DNA of 23,000 bases from contig JADRCO010001060.1 in NCBI GenBank assembly GCA_021464525.1, positions 1 to 23,000 on the forward strand, read 5' to 3'. The stretch is from Rhizophagus sp. LPA8_4_AMF. Taxonomy: Eukaryota; Glomeromycota; Glomeromycetes; Glomerales; Glomeraceae. The notes beneath the pieces were generated by a model. The model was given only the letters and a program-made list of their open reading frames with translations. It had not been told where the DNA came from and made no database searches. Numbering within the stretch: position 1 is the first letter of the stretch; each line of letters begins with the position of its first letter. Shown one piece after another: positions 10,802 to 20,989 of this stretch. A program made the position numbers and the translations under genes.

Positions 10802-13234
10802 TTACAATTCCTCGTGATTTAACTTCTCAATCGAAGGACAAACAGCTGGCGTTGTCATTTTCATTATATATTCACATTTCTCTGGCTCGGCAACTGAAAA
10901 AATTTTATTCTCTATGCCACATTCAAGATATAACTAGAAAAAAAGAATTGGGATTAGAAAAGAATATTTTAGTCACTTTTTCATGAAGTGACAAAATAAA
11001 ACTTACCTTAACAGATCTCTCTGGTCCATTCCAACATCTTGTTCCGCGAGTATATAATTGTGCTGTGTAATATTTGTCATCTTCCTTTGATTCAGCTCCA
11101 ATCCATTTTTCAAAGTAACTAATTAAATAAAAACGTTATTATTTTGTTTTATAAAAAAGTTGTGATTTAAATTTCTATTCATACCCCAAATGTGTTGATA
11201 CATGATCTTTATTACTTTTTTGAGTTGCCTTGTCAAACATACATACTGTATATGTATAACTAATAAGCAGTAAAAGATTTTAATATTAGCATTTATTTGG
11301 TAAATTATCAAATGTTTAAATAATACTTACTCCTTAGCATCATGACTAAAGCATTCACCATCCAACTTTGCAAATTCTAGTTGAGTGCCATAATCTTTTT
11401 CAAGTTTTTTATTAACTTCTTTAATATCATTTTCAGCTTTTCTTCTCTCTTCCTCAGCTTTGTCATACGCATCAAGTGCTGCTATTACTTCTACAGAAAT
11501 AAAAAAATATTTTTAGATATTATCTCGATGAATATGTGAACAAATCAAAAATTATGACCTTGGTTCTACAATAAAAGGATTCCTTAAAATTCTTTAATTT
11601 ACCTTTAGATTTTCCACCACCTGACGGTCTTGAATATTGTTGTTCGGGTTTACGAATGACATATTCTGACAGCCCAACAGTTCCCAAGATGACATTGTAA
11701 ACATCTAAAAGGGTACCAGAAATTTGTTCGCTTAACGAAGGTACTAAATTATGAGGTAAAAAGAAACATTAGATATAATTAAAAAAAAATCAAACATAAT
11801 TTAACATTTTTCATTCTACATGATGTCTCAATTTCAGGAGCTTGCGGTTCTTCTTCTTTTACTTCTTCTTCATCAATTTCGTCCTCTTGATCAAATTCCA
11901 TATTTTCTTCCATTTCCCTTTCATACTCTTCTACAAATTCATCATACCCTTTAATAGCAGTTTTAACAGCCATATCATGGTAATTTTGATTATGATCCTT
12001 TTTCATATCCTTAAGAATATTAAGTAAAGTATCTACTTGTTCACGAAGTCTCTCTTCACGCTCTCGCAATGTTCTAATTTTTACTTGATATTTTTGTATG
12101 CGTATATGATCTAAATATTTTAATTAATAAAACGTACTTATAAATAAACAATTTTATTATATGCTCAAATATATGTGTTACATTCGAAACTAACCATTTG
12201 TCTTTGATTCGGCTTTTTCTTTCTCTTGAACTTTCTTCAATGCAACTTTGTACAAAAAAACAATAAAGTTAATTTTTCAATTAAATAAAAATGTTGTTAA
12301 ATTGATAGTAAATACCTTCACGTTCTGCGACTCTAATCTTTATAGATACAAGAAGGTTTTTTAATCGGTTCAATTCAGATTCAAGCTGTTGTTTCGATGT
12401 TTTACCGTATTCCATGTATTCGCTTTTTATTTGCGCTCCCTATTATGCAGAATACAAGAAAAGCTGTTACACATGATAACTTCAAATTATGATATAATAC
12501 GTATAAATATTGACCTTAGCTTGCATTTTGGCTAATTGTTCTGCATGCCTACGGTATTCGGCACCAACGTTCTCACAATCATTTGGACATTCTATTTTTC
12601 CGTCATACTCATCCGATCCATCACAACATTCGGGTTCTTTTTTTTAAAAAAAAAATTAGCCATTATAATAAAATTTTAATTATGATTTACAAACTGAAAT
12701 ATAAACTTACCGCAAACTCCATCATTCACGCGGTTGGACGATATATATGATGAAATATGTCCGGAATTTGTACAAAAAAACCTGCCATTTGGACATGCAG
12801 ACGTTCCTATATATATGTATGTGAAAAGGTGATCAATTTTATTTGTGATGATAGGAATTAGAAAATAAATCGTATTAATTAATGAATTTTTTACCTGGTT
12901 CATCAGAACCATCAGCACAATCGCAGTAATCGTCATTAATTGCCTCGTATTCTATTGTTGCTGAGCCGTCTAAACATTTCCAAGTTGAACCTTTCTTTTC
13001 ATAAAGGTGTGCATCTTTAAAGAAGATTAATCGAATTTAATTTCGGGACGAATTACTATAAAAAGAACCTACCAAAAAGGATTTAGCTAGAAGCATACCT
13101 GATTTTGCAACTCCTTTTGTTATATTATCTTGTCCAGCATGAACTAGTACACTTAAAAATACGAATAAATTTAATATTAATAGACCGAAAGTCAAATTAG
13201 GTTTAATTGGAGTAAATAATCGTTTATAAACCAT
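10802..13234 (-). CDS. GTB1: Glucosidase II beta subunit (PRKCSH/Gtb1), ER
   Basis: Twelve exons join in frame: 13234-13099, 13014-12895, 12806-12711, 12636-12515, 12439-12316, 12245-12195, 12110-11820, 11743-11603, 11490-11331, 11259-11185, 11118-11007 and 10933-10802, giving 519 residues. An N-terminal hydrophobic stretch ending VLVHA is a signal peptide or anchor. Two LDL-receptor-A-like repeats follow, with [14 protein letters not shown] and ECCDGSDEY calcium-binding motifs. Then come a long charged coiled coil, an acidic Glu-rich stretch and a C-terminal MRH lectin domain (about 407-508; R466, E480 and Y498 sit where mannose-binding residues are expected). The protein ends HEEL, an ER-retrieval variant of HDEL. 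The subunit partners the catalytic alpha chain and presents N-glycans for glucose trimming. The acceptor of the seventh exon was placed at TTTAG (12111) because a later AG breaks the frame. The sixth exon is only 51 bases. Confidence 0.94.
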
Positions 13235-13849
13235 AATTTGTCTATGAAAGAAAGTTAAAACAATCGAACAAAATTTCAACGGAAAAAATTTTTTTTGTAA
13301 GTTAAGTGCAGATCATATCGAGAAATTTTTTTTGATATTTGTTACACACATCTAAAAATGTCAAAATTTTTGCAAATCCTGTTTGTGGGGAATTTACGGT
13401 AATTCGCTGATTTGAAAAAATAGAGAATTTGTGTGACAACTAAAAACCAAATAAATATTTAGGTTTAATCGTTACGACAATGCATAATATATATAATTTA
13501 TTAGGGTAATCAATGTGATAATTAATGCGGTGAAATTTCATGAATTAATCGAATAATCATTTTTATTGCCATTAGAAGTAGCAAGCTGCAAGGCGTCTAT
13601 CAACTTATTTTATAATTTTAGCACACAAATATTTGGTAAATTTCACATTTACATCTTTTTACTATAATAAGAAAATAATAAATAGCAACCCTTCCCCTTT
13701 TTCTTTCTTTAATTAGATTTTACACTTCCTACATTCAAAAATTTTTTCAAATCATTGACTGTATTATATTCTGTTTATAATTTTATATATTTAAAACTTT
13801 TTCTCAGAACAAAATTAAATTTTAAACTTTCGAACATAATTTATTAACC
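13235..13849. promoter_or_regulatory. Head-to-head promoter region between GTB1 and the BAR-SH3 gene
   Basis: The two start codons face away from each other across 615 bases, so both promoters must lie here. A C/T-rich block at about 13688-13715 (CCCTTCCCCTTTTTCTTTC) lies about 140 bases before the BAR-SH3 ATG and would suit a start-site region for the plus strand. The rest is AT-rich. I see no reading frame or RNA gene. Confidence 0.45.
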
Positions 13850-16104
13850 ATGAAGAAAAATATTGGAAAAATTAAACAAGTGTGTTTGATGTTTCGATCG
13901 TTATAATCTTACATCATTTGAAATTTAGTTTTTCTAACCAATAACTATTTTCCGCTAATAGTGGGCGAACGAAAGAGTTGGAGGGCAAAGAACTCAGACT
14001 ACTGACGAATTTCAAGAGTTGCAACAAAAAACTGATGCAAGACACTCTGGAATAGACAAGCTACATATGACAACAAATTCGTATATTAAGATTATGTGTA
14101 TGTCTTTAATTGGAGATATTTAATTATAGCAATTTTAAAAATGTACTTACACTTTTATTATCAACTTTATGTAGCGAAAAAATCGGATTCGATTGAAGAA
14201 AAATCAAAAGTTTTACCTTTAGAGTCACTTGGAAGTACCATGAAAATTTATGGCGAAGAAATTGGCACAGATACTCCCTACGGTGAGAAATATTATTGAA
14301 ATTTTAAATTTTTTTTAATTAAATAATTAATACTTTTAAAACATAGGGATGGGGCTAGTTAGATTTGGTAATGCGAACGAAAAGATTGCCAAAGCACAAA
14401 TGGAGTATGTTTCGCGTGTGCGAGATGATTTCCTCTTTGGATTAGCATCTTCTATCGAAGAATTTAAGCAATATCAAGTAAGATGTCAAAAAAAAATAAT
14501 TAATTTTTTAATAATATATGGATTCGGCGCTAATAAAATTATCTTTCAATATTTGATTAGCAATTAAAAAGAAAATTAGAATCACGTAGACTTGATTATG
14601 ATGCAAAACTAAATAAAGTGCAAAAATCAAAAAAAGAAAAACCAGAATTAGAAGAAGAAATGCGTGCTGCAAAAGAAAAATATGAAGTTACAATGGAAGA
14701 TATAAATAATAAAATGTTTGCACTTAATGATTCAGAGGTTTGTTGCTTTTTTTCCCGATTTTAAGGAGAGAAATGTATATTTTAAAAATTAATTTCGGCG
14801 CATTTATAATTAGGATCAGCATGTGCAAGATTTAACTACATTTTTAGATGCTCAATTGGAATATTTCAAAGTCGCTTACGAAATTTTAGAAAGCGTTAAG
14901 AAAGACTGGGTTGAGAGGTTTGCATCATCATTGTTTTTTCATAAAAAAAAAAATTTTTATTTATTTTGTTTGTTTATATTTTTTTCATTAATTTATTTAA
15001 TTTTATCTAATTAATAGTCCTGACAAACCATCATCGCGACGTAAACGAACACCAATACGATCATCTACAATTGATTCAAATTCTGATGGATCCAATTCAG
15101 ACAATGGTAGTGCAGATAATGGTAGTGTTAACTCACATTCAAGTCACAATAGATCAAAGGCTTCAAAAAGAACTTCAAAACTTGTAAAGTCTGATAGTTC
15201 TAATAACCTTAATATCCCAACTGGATTATCTCGCAATAAGAGTGTTTCGTCCGGATCATCTACGAGATCTGTTGATCTGAAGAAACCAGGTACGAAGATT
15301 TTGTTGGGGATAAATTATTTTTTTTTTTTGACAATTTCAACAATTATATTCATTATTTATAATTTACATATTACTCAATTTTTTCTAGGCAATACAGCAC
15401 AAAAGAAACAAGTCAGGGCTATATTTAGCTATGAGGGCGAAGATAAAGAAGAACTTGCAATTGAAGAAGGAGACATTATAACAGTTTTAGAAGAAGCTGA
15501 AGGATGGTGGTTTGGTGAAATTATTGATGTAGATGGAACTAAAAGAAATGGGATGTTTCCTGCAAATTATACTGAGCCAATTCCTGTTGAATCGTTGCCA
15601 CCAAAAATACCCGCACGTCGACCAACAAATTTATCAAGACAATCATCAGTTGAACAGGTAGAAGAGGAACAAGAAAGTGATGAAGAACAGGAAGATGATG
15701 AATCGGATGAACAAACACCACCGAAATCAAAAAGTTCGCCACCAATCCGTCAACGACATTCACAAACAAGTGCGTCACAAAGGCCCGGATCACCAACTGC
15801 TGGAACACCTCCAATCCCATCCCGCAGTTCAAAACCTCTGCCAGCTCGCTCAACATCTTCAACATCAATACCCCCTCGTAAAGCAGCACGTTCAAGTACA
15901 CATGAATATTCATCAATCGGAAATAGTGCTTTTAAAACAACAACGCCATCTTCAATAACATCGAGAAATTCATATATTCAAGATTATGTTAAAGAAACAA
16001 CAACTCAAGATTTTGGGCCATGTAAAGAATGTGATTGTAATGACTATTCTCCTAATGTATTTAAGAAAGGAAGTTGTAAAAATTGTTTTCATATACACAC
16101 ATAG
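13850..16104 (+). CDS. Endophilin-type BAR-SH3 protein with Cys/His-rich tail
   Basis: Eight exons (13850-13879, 13962-14097, 14175-14282, 14347-14477, 14561-14737, 14814-14917, 15018-15289, 15389-16104) give 557 residues. Residues 1-229 form a BAR domain of endophilin type: WANERVGGQRTQTTDEF near the start, then LESLGSTMKIYGEEIGTDTP and YGMGLVRFGNANEKIAKAQ. A Ser-rich basic linker (about 230-320) follows, then an SH3 domain (about 325-384: VRAIFSYEGEDKEELAIEEG, EGWWFGEI, GMFPANYTEPI). Next come an acidic stretch and a Pro/Ser-rich region with PPIPSR and PPR motifs. The last 27 residues hold C531, C534, C536, C549, C552, H554 and H556 in a zinc-binding-like pattern. Such proteins bend membranes and recruit actin and endocytic partners through SH3. 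The first exon has only ten codons; its start is the only good ATG before the BAR domain. Exact orthology (endophilin versus other fungal BAR-SH3 proteins) is unresolved. Confidence 0.9.
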
Positions 16105-17432
16105 ATGATGGGCGAATTCGATGGGATAATATTTGTTGAGAATTTCCTAATTGCATGAGGACTGATTGTCGACAACATAAAAAATATCGATTAATCGTTT
16201 CGATTATTTAAAATAATTATTAATATCTTTCTTGCATTCATAGATCTCATTATTATTATAGTTTGTTGTGCATTTAATTATATACTTAGTTTAATAAATT
16301 TTTGGTTTATAAATTATTTAAAATTTAAATTGAAATAAGATACTTAGAGTGCAGCAAACAGGACCGGTACAAGTAGAATGAAATAATTAACAGATTTTCA
16401 AGTTATATGCATTTTGGTGATGTTAATGTCCTCTTTTAACTAAGTCCATATTATATAAATAATTATTATAGATATAAAAATATTTTTAAAACAATTTATT
16501 ATAATACAGTATATTATTTAGCATTTATTTATTAGTAAGTCTGTGTATCATATTTACTGTAACAGATAACAAAATTTTGAATACAAAATATTATCTTACG
16601 TTAAATGAATTTACACTAAATACTACCTGAACATATTGGCTTCAAAATCAAGATAGTTCGCATGTTACCCGCCACAGATATCCTTCACAGAATTTCCCTA
16701 GTCTTATTCCCCGAAACTTTATTTACCTATGCTGCTACAATGGAATAGAAATATCACACCGATAAATGCTTATCGTTATTCTTTCCAAACACAAAGCTAT
16801 ACTAGAATTATTATTTCAGCTGATTGCGACAAGCTCGAAATATTGATCAGAGATACCATTAATCGTTCTCCTATATTTAATTGGCTACCAGCACTCTACC
16901 AGCTCCTAATACGTATCTTTCAGACACCCTTCCGGTGAATATACTCGCTAACGACTTAATTCAATTAGAGCTCGCCTCTATTTTCGCGGCACACATTTCC
17001 TCGTATACAAAATTATACGTTCATTACTTCCTTTTCTATACCTTGCTTTAGAAAAATGAAACGATCATTTCAAAGATAGGAAACGTCAAAGAGTCATAAC
17101 AAAAAATCAATTTAAAACTATAGAAAAGTTCGTAGAGAAGATCCCCTACAATGCTATGCGACACCGAATTAGACACCGATCCTGCAGCTCTTTCGAACCT
17201 CTCCAACTAGATTGCGACCTAACTTATTGAGCAATATGGACATCATCCAACTTTCTACATAATGGCCCGTGGATTTCATCTAGATTTTGATCTTTCCCGA
17301 TTATATTCTGTAGTGCCTCTTTTCATTTATATACGAAAGGTGGTTTGCCTTAGGATGAGCGACAGTTTGGAACATCGTAATTTATTCTACAATAATTTAA
17401 ATAAATAAATAAAATAAAAGGTAAAAGTTCTC
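16105..17432. other. Intergenic stretch with less AT-rich, possibly decayed coding DNA
   Basis: The first 500 bases are AT-rich 3' flank of the BAR-SH3 gene. From about 16640 to 17390 the DNA becomes clearly less AT-rich, like exons elsewhere in the window. Short protein-like frames occur on the plus strand: from ATG 16662 (MLPATDILHRISLVLFPETL, stop after 28 residues), 16729-16938, and 17262-17408 (MARGFHLDFDLSRLYSVVPL, 48 residues). None is long, they lie in different frames, and I found no splice pattern that joins them. I recognise no family. A decayed gene or an old repeat is the likeliest reading. Confidence 0.35.
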
Positions 17433-18089
17433 CGGAAACCAAAATCGCCTATTTGTCACGTAGTCGTGTCATTACGCGTATGACTACGCGTATGACTGAC
17501 GGACCAGCAAATGAGATTGTCTTGTGTAACATTTGTCCTTAAAAAAACAGATCGCGTTTAAAAAAAAGGTTACGAAACGCATTTACGTAACACTATCATT
17601 TTAAAGTAACATGTTTATATAAAGTTTATATTTTGGTAGTATTTGGTATGCATTTTATAAAAGGTCTTTACCCTATTTTTTACATATTAAGGTTTATTAT
17701 TATAATTATTTATAAATGTGTAATTGCAAACTTTTTTGAACAACTTTGCTTAACCCAAAACTTTAAAAAGAAAATATGCTAAAATTAGAGGAAAGACTAA
17801 AGAGTGAGAGATGCGGGTTTTATAGCCCTGTTCAATTCTGGGCTGGATCGATTGATCGCAATCAAATCAATCAATTTTGATTTCACCTCAGATCGATACG
17901 TGACACTGAACCAATCATATTTATTGTTTTTTCCGGTCCGAACAATCCGGTCAAGACTCAAGAGCTTATGCAATAAAGATGATTAGCCAATCAAAAGTTG
18001 ACTGCTCCAGAATAAGCATCTGGACCGATGACTGACCCGTATGACGCATTTAATTGATACGTGACATCAAAATAGCCTTTGAGTTTCCG
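17433..18089. mobile_element. Putative inverted-repeat element upstream of the CENP-W-like gene
   Basis: The ends of this 657-bp interval are imperfect inverted repeats. The left end runs CGGAAACCAAAATCGCCTAT then TTGTCACGTA; the reverse complement of the right end runs CGGAAACTCAAAGGCTATTT then TGATGTCACGTA. Similarity continues loosely into GTATGACTGACGGACCAG versus its counterpart near 18008-18030. Inside are a 12-bp tandem repeat (ACGCGTATGACT at 17474-17497) and further copies of GATACGTGAC. I see no transposase frame and no clear target-site duplication, so this would be an old non-autonomous DNA element. It ends about 110 bases before the start codon of the next gene and may overlap its promoter. 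Confidence 0.45.
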
Positions 18090-18199
18090 TTTGGCTTTCG
18101 CTTAGCAGGTACAATTTTAGTATTAAATGTCTATTATTTTAAGTAGTTAATCCTCTAGGTCACGCAGTTTTTTATTAACTCCAAGAATTCACCAACAAA

Positions 18200-18575
18200 A
18201 TGCCTTCCCTTTATCCACGCGCGACACTTAAAAGAATCATTAAATCCCACCAATCTAAAGCTCTAAGCAAGAATGTGGATGTCTTAGTACGTGTTTTTTT
18301 TTGTTTTTTTAGGATATTACCGCCTTGATCTTATTATTTTTGCGCGTTTATCTTTCATTAGATTTATCTTCATTGCGTGTTATTCCTTCAAAAGTTAGCA
18401 CAAGAATCTAATTCTGAAGCAGAAACTGACAAAGCAAAGGTAGTTGAAAAGAAACATGTCAAAGTTGCTTTAGAGGTGAGTTAAAATTGTGAACTGAATG
18501 TTTCAACTTTAATTATTTTACTCTAATATAATGACTTTATCCAAATAGAAAGTTTTACAAGAGTTTCAAGGATAA
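18200..18575 (+). CDS. CENPW: CENP-W-like kinetochore histone-fold protein
   Basis: Three exons (18200-18286, 18362-18475, 18549-18575) give 75 residues; all introns are GT-AG and phase 0 (donors GTACGT and GTGAGT). The product is one histone fold. It starts MPSLYPRATLKRIIKSHQS, a near-signature fungal CENP-W N-terminus. NVDVLIYLHCVLFLQKLAQE is the long central helix, interrupted by the first intron. KHVKVALEKVLQEFQG is the last helix. CENP-W pairs with CENP-T and joins CENP-S/X in the constitutive centromere network, linking centromeric DNA to the outer kinetochore. Human CENP-W is 88 residues, so this size is normal. No exon exceeds 40 codons, so simple ORF scans miss it. Other small histone-fold proteins are the alternative, but the N-terminal and C-terminal (FQG) matches favour CENP-W. 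Confidence 0.88.
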
Positions 18576-18989
18576 TTTTTTTAAAATGCCAGGAAAGGAA
18601 CCAATTTTCTAACCTTGAAATCATATCTGTAAAGAAAAATTGGATTATAGAAAAGTAACCATTTTTTAGCTCAACAATAACGAATTTACGCGACAAATAA
18701 AAATTTTTCTCAAGTTTGATTATTTCTTAACTACTAAGTTAACTAAGTTTAAGCGTTCTTTTCTCTAAATTTATTCGAAGATTCATTTGTCATTTCAGTT
18801 GTTAAATTCCAATATTCTGGTTGTTTCAGTATAACGTATTTTTTGTTAAATCATAATCCGAAATTTACTATTAAATTTCGGGGAACTATTAATTATCTAA
18901 AAACTATGCAACTGTTTAATGCCCTCACAGTTAATTCCTCCATTTGATAAATGGTATTAAAGACAATAGCTTATTACCTGACTTATGGG

Positions 18990-19237
18990 CAGTGTGTGAT
19001 TTTGGTAGTGCGGAAGAGTGCGCTTGCACATGACTGGTAATTTTCCGCACACACCACCCTTTTAAAGTGTGCGCAAATCCGCTTGTTAAAATAATTTTTT
19101 ATATATATAAATGCAGAATCCGCACTAAAAAATTTTTTTGCGCACTATACTGTATATGTAATATTTGAATATTACCCATAATAAATTCTGCACATGATCC
19201 TATCTTATAGCATATTAGATTTGAAAATCGTACACTG
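18990..19237. mobile_element. hAT-type MITE, 248 bp, with 8-bp target duplication
   Basis: The element begins CAGTGTGTGATTTT and its other end, reverse-complemented, begins CAGTGTACGATTTT: 12 of 14 terminal bases match. It is flanked on both sides by the identical 8-mer CTTATGGG (18982-18989 and 19238-19245). An 8-bp duplication plus CAGTG...CACTG ends is the classic hAT superfamily signature. Inside are several copies of TGCGCAC/GTGCGC and TGCGGA/TCCGCA motifs near both ends (for example 19009-19023, 19046-19052, 19112-19118, 19139-19146). These resemble the subterminal transposase-binding repeats of hAT elements. No coding sequence, so it is non-autonomous. The perfect duplication suggests a fairly recent insertion. 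Confidence 0.85.
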
Positions 19238-19245
19238 CTTATGGG

Positions 19246-20989
19246 CAACTATGTATTGAGAAATTAGATGATTTTGTTATTGTATCTTTTTAATTTTCTA
19301 ATGAATCATTCCAGACTATGCCATTTGAATATATAATAACTAATTAATTCTTAATATTTTTAAAAAAGTAAAATACAACCCTGTTAATAATGAATATAAA
19401 TTTATTTTAAAACTACCAGTCAGATTTTAAATAGATATCTAAATAAAAAAAAGTACAAGTATTTAAATTTAAATGATTTTTATATGATTGACTTCAATTT
19501 GAAACATATATAATAGGCCAACAATTTTCATAATTTAGGCCAATATTGTAATAGCAATAATGTAATAGTATTTTGATTTCAGCCTAAATTAACATTAATT
19601 ATTTTAAGAAAAAATAATTTAAAATTATGAAAAATTATCACATATATTATATATATGAAAATATTTTGGTTTAAATAACTAATTAACTTTTTTTTTTATT
19701 AAAATTATTTAACAAATATCTTATTTATTCATATACAATATTACAATATTTTATATACTATTTTATAATTAAAATCTCAATTTTTATTAACTGATTTCTA
19801 GTTATATAACTTAAATTTATCCAGAAAATTTGAAACAATTTTTGAGTATAGATTTCTAGAATTATATATAAAATAAAATTTTTTTTTGGATTAAAACAAC
19901 ACAGTTAATAATATGAGTTAGGTTATAAGAATTACATGCAAACATTCAGAAGCTCACTATATAAAATAAAATTAAATTAAAAAATAAAATATATATTATT
20001 AATAAAATTTTACTTTTATTATTTTATTTTTTCTATGAATCTTGGTTCCTTCTTTTCCATTCTTTAAAAAAAAATAATGTATATGTTACCTTTCTATATG
20101 ATGCTTAAATTTCATATTCTATACCAAAAATATGTAAAATAATATACAAATTTTTTTAAAAAAATATGCAGTATATGTATTTTTTATACCTGATTTGCAA
20201 GTTTATTTAAAGTATCAAAAATGGATTTGAATATTATTTTTGACTTATTTGACAATTTTTTTAGTTTTTTTTTATTAAATCACATATATAATATATTTTA
20301 ATGTAATTAAATAATTAGTATAAAAAATATTCTTTTTTAAAATAAAGGTAAAATCTAAGCATCACATATATAAGTTGGATTTAAATTTGCTCTTTTTTTA
20401 AAATTAAGTTAAAAGTTAAGTAAATATTTTAATTATTTAGTCTTTTATCAGTTTTAATATAATTAAATTACTTTTTTAAACTAAAAATTATAAAGTTAAT
20501 TCAAATTTATTTTCATAATATTTATTAATAAACTAAAATTAATATTAAATAATTAATTAGTTATATAAGTAAAAAGTAATTTACTAGTTTTACTAAATAA
20601 TTTTTTTATGGGTAAAGTTATGCATTTATTGATATGAATTTAATCGTAAGTGTTATATGTAAACAAAACAGAAGTTCACTACTCAACCAATCTTTGGTCA
20701 TTAATAAACTACTTGTCATCTACTAGGAACTCTATATGTATATTATCTTGCTCTAATTCTTTTACATGAATAACTGATATACATAACAAAGATACTTTTA
20801 ATCCTAAGGTCTCATAGTTTAAGAAATGCTGAGACATACTATAAAATTTAAAAAATAAAAGAAAAAAATTTTTATCATAAAAATAAATAAAGAAATTACA
20901 AAATAAAAGAAAAGAAAAAATATAAATCTAATATTATGCAAGTAAAAAAAACAGATATTTGTGCCTAAAATCTTTAAACTACAACTGTT
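19246..20989. other. Extremely AT-rich gene-free region
   Basis: About 1.7 kb of DNA made mostly of A and T with no frame longer than a few dozen codons on either strand and no RNA gene that I can recognise. It lies between the hAT MITE and the decayed transposon gene. The 18576-18981 stretch before the MITE is likewise gene-free apart from the CENP-W 3' end. Confidence 0.55.

Noticed and set aside
12074..12075. AG acceptor at 12074 for GTB1 exon 7
   Set aside because: Joining it to the previous donor shifts the frame into a stop. The acceptor at 12111 keeps frame and adds coiled-coil sequence.
13235..13279. Extension of GTB1 upstream of residue 1
   Set aside because: The open frame continues to 13279, but the only ATG is at 13234. 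The extension would need a TTG start and would add residues ahead of the signal-peptide region.
15539..15958. Long frames on both strands overlapping the BAR-SH3 last exon
   Set aside because: They are out-of-frame shadows of a repetitive Ser/Pro/Glu-rich coding exon.
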